DNA from: CAURMH01 sp963525745
GTDB taxonomy: Bacteria > Pseudomonadota > Gammaproteobacteria > Enterobacterales > Pasteurellaceae
Assembly: GCA_963525745.1 (NCBI GenBank)
Contig: CAURMH010000016.1
Coordinates: 1-27,637, forward strand
Reading direction: 5' to 3'
Length of the DNA stretch: 27,637 nt
Both the position numbers and the translations under genes were made by a program. Shown piece after piece: positions 8,622 through 16,642 of the stretch (position 1 is its first letter; the number at the start of each line of letters is the position of its first letter). The notes beneath the pieces were generated by a model. It saw nothing but the letters and a program-made list of their open reading frames with translations. It was not told the DNA's origin and searched no databases.

Positions 8622-9611
8622 ATGTCAAACCTTAAGGTGCTGATTGAAAAGGCAAAATCAGCGATTGATTCGATTGAGAATAAAAGTTTAGCTGCATTGG
8701 ATGAAATTCGCGTCGAGTTCTTTGGTAAAAAGGGTCATTTTACTCAACTTATGCAAGAATTACGCAATGTGGCAGCGGAAGAGCGTCCGTTGATTGGGGC
8801 AAAAATTAATGAGGCTAAGCAAACCGTTTTGGCGTTTTTAAATACTAAAAAAGCGGAGTGGGAAGAAGCCGAACTTAATGCTCAATTGGAAAAAGAGCGT
8901 ATTGATGTCAGCTTGCCGGGGCGCAAAGTCGAAATCGGTGCGTTACATCCGGTTAGTTTGACTATTGAGCGGGTAACTAAATTTTTCTCTGAACTTGGTT
9001 TTTCGGTAGAAAACGGGCCCGAAATTGAAAGTGATTATTATAATTTTGATGCGTTAAATATTCCTAAACATCATCCCGCACGGGCAGATCACGATACGTT
9101 TTGGTTTAATCCGGAGCTGTTGTTGCGTACACAAACATCAGGCGTACAAATTCGTACGATGGAAAAAATGCATCCTCCGATCCGTATTATGGCGCCGGGG
9201 CGTGTATATCGTAATGACTATGATCAAACGCATACTCCGATGTTTCATCAAATCGAATTGCTTTATGTTGATAAAAAAGCAAATTTTGCCGAATTAAAAG
9301 GGTTATTACATGATTTTCTGCGTGCGTTTTTTGAAGAAGATTTGCAAGTTCGTTTTCGCCCTTCGTACTTCCCATTCACTGAGCCTTCGGCTGAGGTTGA
9401 CGTAATGCGCAAAAATGGAAAATGGCTTGAAGTGCTCGGTTGCGGCATGGTTCATCCTCAAGTATTACGTAATGTAGGAATCGATCCGAATGAATATTCG
9501 GGTTTCGCCGTCGGAATGGGGGTAGAGCGTTTAACCATGCTTCGTTACAATGTCACGGATTTGCGTTCATTCTTTGAAAACGATTTGCGTTTTTTAAGAC
9601 AATTTAGATAA
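8622..9611 (+). CDS. pheS: Phenylalanine--tRNA ligase alpha subunit
   Basis: PheS is the catalytic subunit of the cytosolic (alpha-beta)2 class II synthetase that charges tRNA-Phe. The 329 residues comprise an N-terminal coiled coil (~1-85) that contacts tRNA, then the class II catalytic fold. The motif region FDALNIPKHHPARADHDTFW is at ~140-160. Motif 2 is around RVYRNDYDQTHTPMFHQIE, and motif 3 is GMGVERLTMLRY near the C-terminus. The Ala of GFAVGMG (about residue 296) corresponds to the E. coli A294 that shapes the Phe pocket. The start follows AGAGGAA. pheT follows at 52 bases, so the two form an operon. I saw no pheM-like attenuator leader in the 206 bases upstream. Confidence 0.98.
   Translation: MSNLKVLIEKAKSAIDSIENKSLAALDEIRVEFFGKKGHFTQLMQELRNVAAEERPLIGAKINEAKQTVLAFLNTKKAEWEEAELNAQLEKERIDVSLPGRKVEIGALHPVSLTIERVTKFFSELGFSVENGPEIESDYYNFDALNIPKHHPARADHDTFWFNPELLLRTQTSGVQIRTMEKMHPPIRIMAPGRVYRNDYDQTHTPMFHQIELLYVDKKANFAELKGLLHDFLRAFFEEDLQVRFRPSYFPFTEPSAEVDVMRKNGKWLEVLGCGMVHPQVLRNVGIDPNEYSGFAVGMGVERLTMLRYNVTDLRSFFENDLRFLRQFR
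9544..9556. promoter_or_regulatory. Candidate matS site in pheS
   Basis: GTTACAATGTCAC matches the matS consensus at 12 of 13 positions. It is inside coding sequence (RYNVTDLR), as many E. coli matS sites are. One such match by chance in a window this size would not be surprising. Confidence 0.35.
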
Positions 9612-9663
9612 ATCATCAATTAAAGCCAACGAATAGTAAGAGAATTTTAAAGGTAAAAAGAGA

Positions 9664-12051
9664 ATGAAATTTAGTGAACAATGGGTTAGAGAATGGGTCA
9701 ATCCGGCAATTTCCACGGCGGAGTTATGCGAACAAATCACCATGTTGGGGTTAGAAGTTGATGGCGTTGAAAAAGTCGCCGGTGATTTTTCCGGCGTTGT
9801 TGTCGGCGAAGTCGTTGAATGCGCGTCTCACCCTGATGCGGATAAATTACGCGTAACAAAAGTCAATGTAGGCGGCGAACGTTTGTTGGATATTGTGTGC
9901 GGGGCGCCTAATTGCCGCCAGGGGTTGAAGGTTGCCTGCGCCATTGATGGTGCGCTTCTTCCGGGAAATTTTAAAATTAAAAAAACCAAATTACGCGGAC
10001 AACCTTCAGAAGGGATGCTTTGCTCGTTTAGTGAACTTGGTATTTCGGACGGCGATGCTGGAATTATTGAATTACCGCAAGATGCGCCTATTGGTAAAAA
10101 TTTGCGTGAATATCTCCATTTAGAGGATAAATCAATTGAAATCAGTTTAACGCCGAATCGGGCGGACTGCTTAAGCATTGCCGGCGTCGCACGGGAAATC
10201 GCGGCAATGAATAAACTTGCGATAAATCGACCGCACTTTACGCCGGTTAAACCGACAATTTCCGATAAAATTCAAATTGAACTTTCTGCGCCGGAGGCTT
10301 GCCCCCGTTATTTAGCCAGAATGGTGAAAAATATCGATGTTAAAGCGACTTCGCCAATGTGGATGCAGGAAAAATTACGTCGTTGCGGTATTCGTTCAAT
10401 TGATCCGGTTGTGGATGTGACCAATTATGTTCTGCTTGAATTAGGGCAGCCAATGCATGCATTTGATGCGGATAAGGTAAGCGGCGCGATTCAGGTCAGA
10501 ATGGCGAAGGAAGGTGAAACATTGGTTTTACTGGATGGCACGACGGCAAAATTACAAAGTAATACGTTACTCATCGCCGATCAGCAAGGCCCGTTGGCGA
10601 TGGCCGGAATTTTTGGCGGTCAAGCCAGCGGGGTGAGCGAAAACACGAAAAATGTTATTTTAGAAGCGGCTTTTTTCGCTCCTTTAGCGATTGCAAATCG
10701 AGCTAGACAATATGGGCTGCATACCGATGCGTCTCATCGCTTTGAGCGGGGCGTAGATTTTGAATTAACGCATTATGCGATGGAACGTGCTACAGCACTG
10801 TTAATTGATATTTGTGGCGGCGAAGCGGGGGAAATTTGTGAAGCAAAAAACGAACGGTTTTTACCGAAAACAACCGCCATTCAGTTACGTCGTCACAAAT
10901 TAGATGCCGTATTAGGGCATCGTATTCCAACAGAAACCGTAACGGATATTTTCCAACGTTTGCAGTTTCCGGTTGAATATGCTAACGATACTTGGGCGGT
11001 GACTTCCACCAGTTGGCGCTTTGATCTTGGTATTGAAGAAGATTTAATTGAAGAAGTCGCTCGCATTTATGGCTATAACAATATCCCTAATTGTGCGCCG
11101 TTAGCGCATTTATATATGCATGAACATAACGAATCTGATTTAGATTTAAGCCGAATTAAGACTGCACTTGTAGGAAGTGATTTTTATGAGGCGATTACTT
11201 ATAGCTTCGTCGATCCTAAAATTCAGGCTTTATTACATCCGAATCAGGAGGCGTTAATTCTGCCGAATCCGATTTCTACTGAAATGTCGGCTATGCGTTT
11301 ATCCCTTCTAACCGGGTTACTTGAAGCCGTCGTGTACAATCAAAACCGCCAGCAAAATCGCGTTCGTTTATTTGAATCGGGGTTGCGCTTTATTCCGGAT
11401 GCTCAGGCGGAATTCGGTGTTCGCCAAGAACAGGTTTTTGCCGCCGTAATGACGGGGTCGCGTTTAAATGAGCACTGGTCAGGAAAAAACGAACAGGCTG
11501 ACTTTTATGATTTAAAAGGGTATTTGGAAAATTTATTGGCATTGACGGCATTTAGTGATGAAATTCAATTTGTTGCGAAACCTTTCCCAGCCTTTCATCC
11601 CGGGCAATCCGCCGCAATTTTATTAGGGCAAAAAGAAATTGGCTATATCGGTCAAATTCACCCGGTTATTGCGCAAAAAATAGGTTTAGTCGGTAAAGTC
11701 TTCGCGTGTGAAATTTCAGTGAAAGAAATCGCACAGCGTAAGGTGGCAAATGCGAAGGAGATTTCCAAATTTCCGGCAAATCGACGTGATTTGGCGTTAG
11801 TCGTCGCCGATACGGTGGCTGCAGGCGATTTATTGCGCGCTTGTAAACACACCGGTGGGGATAAATTGACTCAAGTTAATTTATTTGATGTTTATCATGG
11901 AGTTGGTGTGCCTGAAGGATATAAGAGTTTGGCGATAAGTTTAATCATTCAGGATAATGAAAAAACGCTTGAAGAGGAAGAAATTAACACGGTGCTTTCT
12001 TCCGTATTAAATGAACTGAAACAACGTTTTAACGCAGAGTTAAGGGAGTAA
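9664..12051 (+). CDS. pheT: Phenylalanine--tRNA ligase beta subunit
   Basis: The 795 residues match the usual bacterial PheT length. Domains in order: the N-terminal B1 start (KFSEQWVREWVNP); an EMAP-like tRNA-binding OB fold (~40-150, with HPDADKLRVTKV and GAPNCR); the B3/B4 editing domain, which hydrolyses Tyr-tRNA-Phe (~210-395, with DVTNYVLLELGQPMHAFDADK and AMAGIFGG); the B5 domain (~400-475); a catalytic-like core; and the C-terminal FDX-ACB anticodon-binding domain (KFPANRRDLALVV to the end). It forms the heterotetramer with PheS and is co-transcribed with it. The ribosome site is AAAGG upstream of ATG 9664. An uptake core on the minus strand lies inside the gene (10230-10238). The stop is three bases before ihfA. 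Confidence 0.98.
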   Translation: MKFSEQWVREWVNPAISTAELCEQITMLGLEVDGVEKVAGDFSGVVVGEVVECASHPDADKLRVTKVNVGGERLLDIVCGAPNCRQGLKVACAIDGALLPGNFKIKKTKLRGQPSEGMLCSFSELGISDGDAGIIELPQDAPIGKNLREYLHLEDKSIEISLTPNRADCLSIAGVAREIAAMNKLAINRPHFTPVKPTISDKIQIELSAPEACPRYLARMVKNIDVKATSPMWMQEKLRRCGIRSIDPVVDVTNYVLLELGQPMHAFDADKVSGAIQVRMAKEGETLVLLDGTTAKLQSNTLLIADQQGPLAMAGIFGGQASGVSENTKNVILEAAFFAPLAIANRARQYGLHTDASHRFERGVDFELTHYAMERATALLIDICGGEAGEICEAKNERFLPKTTAIQLRRHKLDAVLGHRIPTETVTDIFQRLQFPVEYANDTWAVTSTSWRFDLGIEEDLIEEVARIYGYNNIPNCAPLAHLYMHEHNESDLDLSRIKTALVGSDFYEAITYSFVDPKIQALLHPNQEALILPNPISTEMSAMRLSLLTGLLEAVVYNQNRQQNRVRLFESGLRFIPDAQAEFGVRQEQVFAAVMTGSRLNEHWSGKNEQADFYDLKGYLENLLALTAFSDEIQFVAKPFPAFHPGQSAAILLGQKEIGYIGQIHPVIAQKIGLVGKVFACEISVKEIAQRKVANAKEISKFPANRRDLALVVADTVAAGDLLRACKHTGGDKLTQVNLFDVYHGVGVPEGYKSLAISLIIQDNEKTLEEEEINTVLSSVLNELKQRFNAELRE
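10230..10238 (-). repeat. DNA uptake core (in pheT)
   Basis: Perfect complement ACCGCACTT inside the pheT frame. Confidence 0.9.
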
Positions 12052-12054
12052 TCC

Positions 12055-12351
12055 ATGTCATTGACTAAAATAGAAATTACTGAATTTTTAATTGAACATT
12101 ATCAATTAAATAAACCGGAGACAAAACAAATTGTGGAGAGTTTTTTTGAGGAAATTCGTCAATGTCTTGAAGCCGGACAAGATGTCAAACTTTCAGGATT
12201 CGGTAATTTTGAATTACGCAATAAAGCTTCCCGCCCCGGCCGTAATCCGAAAACAGGAGAAAGCGTACCGGTTTCGGCTCGTCGAGTCGTTGTATTCAAA
12301 CCCGGTCAAAAATTGCGCTCTCGAGTGGAGAAAGTAAAACTTCAACCTTAA
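12055..12351 (+). CDS. ihfA: Integration host factor alpha subunit
   Basis: IhfA pairs with IhfB to form the sequence-specific DNA-bending protein IHF, used in recombination, replication and transcription. The 98 residues fit the family. The N-terminal helical dimerisation part starts MSLTKIEITEFLIEHY. The GFGNFELR strand and the beta-ribbon arm RNPKTGESVPVSARRVVVFK carry the Pro that intercalates in the minor groove. The start is three bases after the pheT stop, and its AAGGGAG ribosome site lies inside the end of pheT. The pheST-ihfA order is conserved in gammaproteobacteria and implies translational coupling. In E. coli the last part of pheT also holds an ihfA promoter; I could not confirm one here. 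Confidence 0.97.
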   Translation: MSLTKIEITEFLIEHYQLNKPETKQIVESFFEEIRQCLEAGQDVKLSGFGNFELRNKASRPGRNPKTGESVPVSARRVVVFKPGQKLRSRVEKVKLQP

Positions 12352-12360
12352 TCTTTTTAT

Positions 12361-12425
12361 AAAGTGCGGTCAAAAATCCATGATTTTTTGTTTTTGAAAA
12401 AGAGGGAAGTTATTGACCGCACTTT
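12361..12425. repeat. Inverted pair of uptake sequences between ihfA and the NlpC/P60 gene
   Basis: AAAGTGCGGTCAA (12361-12373) and its exact complement TTGACCGCACTTT (12413-12425) are separated by 39 bases. The pair could fold into a 13-bp stem and act as a weak terminator or attenuator after ihfA. The second copy ends 14 bases before the next ATG. Confidence 0.7.
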
Positions 12426-12438
12426 CTTCTCGTTTATT

Positions 12439-12924
12439 ATGATGAAAATATTGACGCCGTTGGCTTCGCTTTGGGTTTTATTGATGTTAAGTGCTTGTTC
12501 TAATTTAAAGGATGAGTATGCGATTAATTATAAAGGGCAAATTGATGATCCTATTATGGCGATTGCCTTGTTAAGCGAGCAACAATACGAATGGGGCGGG
12601 ACGCCTTACGTTTTAGGAGGGCAGTCGCGTAGCGGTATTGATTGTTCCGGATTTGTGCAAAAGACATTTTTGGATCGTTTTAACATTTATTTACCAAGAA
12701 CGACTGCCGAACAGGCAAAATTCGGTAAACATATTCATAAACAGGATATTCAGACCGGTGATTTGGTTTTCTTTAAAACTGGTCGTGGACCGAATGGGTA
12801 TCATGTAGGAATTTATGTCAAAGAAGACAAATTTTTACATGCCTCAACCAAAGGCGGAGTGATTTACTCTTCTATGAATAGTCCTTATTGGAATAAAGCT
12901 TTTTGGCAGGTTAGGCGAATTTAA
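12439..12924 (+). CDS. NlpC/P60 family lipoprotein, MepS (Spr)-like peptidoglycan endopeptidase
   Basis: This is a ~161-residue lipoprotein. The signal ends at lipobox LSAC with Cys20, counting from ATG 12439. A single NlpC/P60 domain follows: YEWGGTPYVLGG, DCSGFVQKTF with the nucleophile Cys, YHVGIYV with the general-base His, and HAS with the third polar residue. Such enzymes cut D-Glu/mDAP or cross-link bonds in peptidoglycan, and E. coli MepS and NlpC are the nearest relatives. It should sit at the outer membrane facing the periplasm. The start is uncertain: ATGs at 12439 and 12442 have no good ribosome site. A purine-rich AGAGGGAAG lies too far upstream (12401-12409), and the frame is open back to 12364. 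Confidence 0.85.
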   Translation: MMKILTPLASLWVLLMLSACSNLKDEYAINYKGQIDDPIMAIALLSEQQYEWGGTPYVLGGQSRSGIDCSGFVQKTFLDRFNIYLPRTTAEQAKFGKHIHKQDIQTGDLVFFKTGRGPNGYHVGIYVKEDKFLHASTKGGVIYSSMNSPYWNKAFWQVRRI

Positions 12925-12957
12925 CGGCGATATTTTTCTTCACTCATTTTCTCTCTA

Positions 12958-15096
12958 TTATTCGGAGTCCGTTGATTTTGCAACTAATTGGCGCAGTTGT
13001 GGAAGCAGGTGACTAATTAATGCAAGTTGTTGAAATGGTATAACCAAATCCGTTTGTTCAATGGTGGTTTTGTTTTCTATTTGAATAGCGTTAATGCTGA
13101 GATCGATATTTTCTTGTAATTTATTAAAAATATCCGCCGGTAATTTTTCAATATTTTCCAGCATATAGATAATTTTTTTTGCCGTCGGATAGAAACCGGA
13201 TAAAAATTGAGCGGATTGCTGCAAATCACGCATTTTTTCGCGGTAAGCGCCTAGAGCCGAAATGTAGCTCAGTAAAGAACAATTCAGCTTTAACAGCTCA
13301 AATCCCCGTTGGAGATGAGCTTGATATTTTTGCGGCTCATGATTCATATTTGAAAGTGTCGTGCTCAATGCCGCCGCATATTCATGTGCACGGCGACGGG
13401 CGATACGATATTTTAAATCATCCCCTTTTCCGAATTGTAGTTGACCAATGATGTGCAATAAATAATAAGCATCACTCCGTATGGCTTGATGCGTGACTTT
13501 ATCCAGTTGCAGATATTTCCAATCCGGCCATAAATAAGAAACCGCAAACCAGGAAATTGCTGCGCCGATTAAGGTATCGATTAAACGGGGCAGTAAAGCC
13601 GATTGGCTACCGAATCCCATCACATCGAAGCTGATAATCACCTGTAACGTAATAAAAAATGTCGAAAAACTGTAATTATTGGAGCGGAAAAAGAAAAATA
13701 AGGTACTTGTCAATACGATAAGGGCCAATTTCATTTCGATAGTCGGATTTAAATAGGGCAATAATGAGCCGACTAAAACCCCTAAAATGGTGCCGATAAT
13801 CCGTTGACGTAGGCGGTTTTTGGTTGCCGAGTAATTAGGCTGACAGACAAAAATGGTGGTCAACAAAATCCAATAGCCGCGATGAAGCTGTAAAAATTCA
13901 ACAATGAAGCAGGAAAGAAAAACAACAATAGATAATCGCACGGCATGGCGAAAAAGCTGGGATTCAAATGAGAAATGGGAAAGCAGCGTTTTGGCCATAT
14001 TTTTAAGGCCGGTAATTTGTTCCGTATGAATTTGTGCAAAGGGTTCCGGCGTCGTTGATTCCTGTTCCAACTGGCGAAGTTGCCAATTGATACTTTGTAA
14101 TGTATTAAGTAGGGTTTCGATAGCCAATAAATGCGCCGAATCCCGGGCATGAGTGTGACAATATAATTCAAAAGCATGTAGCGTGCCAATTAGGGATTTT
14201 TCCACACGCAAACTATAACGATAAGATTTATTTTGCCGTAAACATTGGGCCATTTCGTAACAGGCTTGCGCTTGCAATTCGATTAAACGCTGAATGCGAA
14301 AAATTAAATCGGTATTTTTTAATTCCTCGGTAATTTGACGATAATCAAAGTGGGTTGAGTTCGCGCGTTCATGAATGTCTTGTGCTGCAAAATAATAACG
14401 AATCATTTTACTGGTTCTGGCATGGCGATGTTGGCCGCGAATACGATAGAACAATGCTGTGCGAGCCATATTAAACGCATTGACAACATGACCGTTTTTC
14501 ATGGCAAGGTTGAGTTGTTTTTTTTCAATTTCATCAATTTCATCCGGATCAAAAAACATCGCCTTAGCGTCCAAATATTCACCAAAAGCGCAAAACGCTT
14601 TCGCGACGCTTTCCTGCACGGGACGATTTGGAAAAAATAAATAAACAACGATACTCACCGAACTATACAGCAATACGCCTAACAAAATCATGAGCGGATT
14701 GATCATCCAATTTCCATCCGGGGTATAGGCTAAAATCGTATAAAGCGCAACCACCAACGTGCCGAACGCAATCGTGTTATAACGCGGCCCTATGGCGCCG
14801 ATCATCGTAAAAATAAAGGTGATCGACGTCATTAAAAGCGTCAATTCAACAGGCTGTCCGATTGTCAGCTGCACGACGAAAGTTGAAATACTAAATGCGA
14901 TCAACGTGTAAAAAATATTTTTTAAGCGACCGGTTAAACGGTTATCCAAATCAACCAGACCGCCGGCAATAATGCCGAGAATAAGCGCCATGGATTGCTC
15001 GGTAATCTCGAAAAACCAAATAAACAATGCCGCTAGATTAACGGCAATAAAAGGAGGAATCGTTGCAATAATTTTTGCATTTAGCCAGTTATTCAT
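12958..15096 (-). CDS. yccS: YccS family inner-membrane protein (FUSC-like)
   Basis: At 712 residues it is close to E. coli YccS (~720). It has a two-block layout. An N-terminal group of about six membrane helices (from IIATIPPFIAVNLAALF to VLLYSSVSIVVYLFF) is followed by a large cytosolic helical region with many Arg/His/Gln. A second group of about six helices (from LSIVVFLSCFIVEFL) includes the family stretch RLRQRIIGTILGVLVGSLLP, and a cytosolic C-terminal domain ends the protein. FUSC-type proteins are related to aromatic-acid efflux pumps (AaeB), but no substrate is established for YccS, and no membrane-fusion partner (AaeA-like) lies nearby. It follows yccT on the same strand, with a terminator and an uptake core between them. 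It converges on the NlpC/P60 gene with only 33 bases between. Confidence 0.88.
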   Translation of the reverse strand: MNNWLNAKIIATIPPFIAVNLAALFIWFFEITEQSMALILGIIAGGLVDLDNRLTGRLKNIFYTLIAFSISTFVVQLTIGQPVELTLLMTSITFIFTMIGAIGPRYNTIAFGTLVVALYTILAYTPDGNWMINPLMILLGVLLYSSVSIVVYLFFPNRPVQESVAKAFCAFGEYLDAKAMFFDPDEIDEIEKKQLNLAMKNGHVVNAFNMARTALFYRIRGQHRHARTSKMIRYYFAAQDIHERANSTHFDYRQITEELKNTDLIFRIQRLIELQAQACYEMAQCLRQNKSYRYSLRVEKSLIGTLHAFELYCHTHARDSAHLLAIETLLNTLQSINWQLRQLEQESTTPEPFAQIHTEQITGLKNMAKTLLSHFSFESQLFRHAVRLSIVVFLSCFIVEFLQLHRGYWILLTTIFVCQPNYSATKNRLRQRIIGTILGVLVGSLLPYLNPTIEMKLALIVLTSTLFFFFRSNNYSFSTFFITLQVIISFDVMGFGSQSALLPRLIDTLIGAAISWFAVSYLWPDWKYLQLDKVTHQAIRSDAYYLLHIIGQLQFGKGDDLKYRIARRRAHEYAAALSTTLSNMNHEPQKYQAHLQRGFELLKLNCSLLSYISALGAYREKMRDLQQSAQFLSGFYPTAKKIIYMLENIEKLPADIFNKLQENIDLSINAIQIENKTTIEQTDLVIPFQQLALISHLLPQLRQLVAKSTDSE

Positions 15097-15119
15097 AAAA
15101 ACGTCGTTGAATATCAGTA

Positions 15120-15128
15120 AAGTGCGGT
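15120..15128 (+). repeat. DNA uptake core (between yccT and yccS)
   Basis: Perfect AAGTGCGGT followed by CATTTTTG. Confidence 0.9.
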
Positions 15129-15140
15129 CATTTTTGAAAA

Positions 15141-15169
15141 ATTTAGGGGCTATTAAAAAAGCCCCTTTA
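15141..15169 (-). terminator. Terminator after yccT
   Basis: On the minus strand an AAGGGGC arm pairs with GCCCCT around an A/T-rich loop, followed by T-rich sequence. It lies just past the yccT stop and ahead of yccS. Confidence 0.65.
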
Positions 15170-15175
15170 AGGAAA

Positions 15176-15841
15176 TTATTTTTGGCCTTTCGCCCAATTT
15201 AAGAAGCGGGTCTGTGTTTCTTTATCGGCTTGTTGGAACCAATATTGAAGTTGTTGCTCGGCAACATTTTCGCCCTGTACGGTAATCTTACCTTTAGTCA
15301 CTTTACCGGCGCCATTTGTCATCGGCGCGGCGGCCGACATGGTTTGTGTCGCCAGTGCCGGAACGGCCGCCGCTGCACCGGAGGCATTATAATCGGAAAG
15401 ATCATTGATAATATTGGCATTTGGAAAAATGCCTTCTTGTTTAAGTAAATCAATCTTCGCCTCAACGACTTGCCCGGATAAATTTTTTACCGAAATAGAA
15501 GGCATTTTTTGGAATTTTTCGACATCAGACTGGCTGTTTAATGTCGGTGCGCTAATCACCAAATCTTCACCGTTCCCTTTGAACGTTACGATAATCGGCG
15601 AAGATTCGAACAATGATTGATTGGAACTTGAACCGATAAGCTCCGCAACACGTACAACAACTTGATGTGAATCGGTATCGTTGACGGTAAATGAACGGGT
15701 TTCTTTTAATAAATTTTTGCTTGCTTTTTGTCCGTCAATCGCCAGAATGTCGATATTGGAGGAAACCGATACCATTCCGGCAACGCTGACCGTACTGGCA
15801 AGCAATGCCGCCATGCTCAGCGTAATCGCACGTAATTTCAT
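15176..15841 (-). CDS. yccT: Exported UPF0319 / YccT (CsgI-like) protein
   Basis: The 221-residue protein starts with a Sec signal peptide (MKLRAITLSMAALLASTVSVA, cleavage likely after VSVA), so it is periplasmic. The mature part starts GMVSVSSNIDILAIDGQK and contains SFTVND and VVVRVAELIG. The C-terminal QLQYWFQQADKETQTRFLNW is typical of the UPF0319/DUF2057 family. In E. coli the homologue YccT (CsgI) modulates curli fibre assembly. Pasteurellaceae generally lack a csg operon, so the role here is unknown. A low-complexity Ala-rich stretch (residues ~150-175) links the domain to its C-terminal helix. The gene shares a 119-base divergent region with the broken acyP. The ATG at 15841 follows a GGAG ribosome site. 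Confidence 0.85.
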   Translation of the reverse strand: MKLRAITLSMAALLASTVSVAGMVSVSSNIDILAIDGQKASKNLLKETRSFTVNDTDSHQVVVRVAELIGSSSNQSLFESSPIIVTFKGNGEDLVISAPTLNSQSDVEKFQKMPSISVKNLSGQVVEAKIDLLKQEGIFPNANIINDLSDYNASGAAAAVPALATQTMSAAAPMTNGAGKVTKGKITVQGENVAEQQLQYWFQQADKETQTRFLNWAKGQK

Positions 15842-15910
15842 AATGACTCCTTTTATTTGTGAATGAAATTTTTGTCTATGCTAGTCTAATTTTATGAAAA
15901 TGAAAAGAAA

Positions 15911-15919
15911 AAGTGCGGT
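15911..15919 (+). repeat. DNA uptake core (yccT-acyP gap)
   Basis: Perfect AAGTGCGGT followed by TAAATTTTT. Confidence 0.9.
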
Positions 15920-15960
15920 TAAATTTTTAGATGTTTTCGGTGATGACGGAAAAATAACAA

Positions 15961-16227
15961 ATGTTAAGAAAATTTAGAATTTATGGACAGGTGCAGGGCG
16001 TCGGTTTTCGTTTTTTTACCCGGCGCAAAGCGATTCAATTGAATTTGACGGGGAGTGTGCGAAATTTGGCGGATGGAAGCGTTGAAGTGGTCGCGCAAGG
16101 AGACGAAGCGCAGATTAATTTGCTACGGAATTAGTTAGCGCAAGGGCCTAAAAGTGCGGTCGTAAAACGCGTTGTTTTAATGGATTGTCCCGAGCGGGAT
16201 TTTTTCGACTTTTCTATTTTACCTTAA
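15961..16227 (+). pseudogene. acyP: Acylphosphatase interrupted by an in-frame amber codon
   Basis: From ATG 15961 the frame encodes an acylphosphatase: VQGVGFRFFTRR near the N-terminus (the phosphate-binding loop with its Arg) and GSVRNLADGSVEVVAQG (the catalytic Asn). A TAG follows at 16132-16134, codon 58. Beyond it the same frame continues with family sequence (LAQGPKSAVVKRVV, then DFFDFSILP) to TAA at 16225-16227, giving 88 codons without a frameshift, the usual length. The stop replaces a position that is Trp in E. coli YccX (MQWLKSGGPRSA), so a single TGG to TAG change explains it. The truncated product would lack the final beta strands. Acylphosphatase hydrolyses carboxyl-phosphate bonds and is dispensable in many bacteria. 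An uptake core lies inside the frame (16152-16160). Confidence 0.88.
16152..16160 (+). repeat. DNA uptake core (in broken acyP)
   Basis: Perfect AAGTGCGGT, 18 bases past the amber codon and in frame as Ser-Ala-Val. Confidence 0.9.
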
Positions 16228-16330
16228 GTTAAACGAAGTCAAGTGGCGCAAGAGGCGATTTGGCGTAGTGCGAAATATTTCGTAGAATGTCGGCATCCAA
16301 CATCGTCTTTTTATCAATAAGGAAAATGAA

Positions 16331-16642
16331 ATGCATAGTGAAACACGCATTTATTTAATGGAATTGCGTCAAGCGATGGAGCGTCTTGATTTGTGGCAGG
16401 CGGTTCCGCCGAGTCCGGAAGCGTTTTCCAGCCAAGCGCCTTTTTCGCTGGATACGTTGTCGCCGGAGGAATGGCTACAATGGATTTTTATTCCCCGAAT
16501 GTTGGCGCTCATTGAATCGCAGGCCGATCTGCCGCGGGAAATCGCTATTTCGCCTTATATTGAAGAAGCCTTAAAAGAGTATGATGACGTAGAATTGCTT
16601 TTAACGCCTTTACGTAAAATCGAAGCCTTGCTACAACGATAA
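16331..16642 (+). CDS. yqcC: YqcC family (DUF446) protein
   Basis: This 103-residue cytosolic protein has the YqcC pattern: an N-terminal helix ELRQAMERLDLWQAVPPSPEAF, then SQAPFSLDTLSPEEWLQWIFIPRM, then SPYIEEALKE. The family is small, helical and of unknown biochemical role. It sits directly before truC, with the TAA immediately followed by the truC ATG, and yqcC and truC are also neighbours in E. coli. That implies co-transcription and probable translational coupling. The start at 16331 is preceded by AAGGAAAA at a good spacing. The ~100 bases between the broken acyP and this gene contain no other feature that I can identify. Confidence 0.88.
   Translation: MHSETRIYLMELRQAMERLDLWQAVPPSPEAFSSQAPFSLDTLSPEEWLQWIFIPRMLALIESQADLPREIAISPYIEEALKEYDDVELLLTPLRKIEALLQR

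Noticed and set aside
12958..15096. YccS as an aromatic-acid efflux pump (AaeB)
   Set aside because: No AaeA-type partner nearby and the length and layout fit YccS, whose substrate is unknown.
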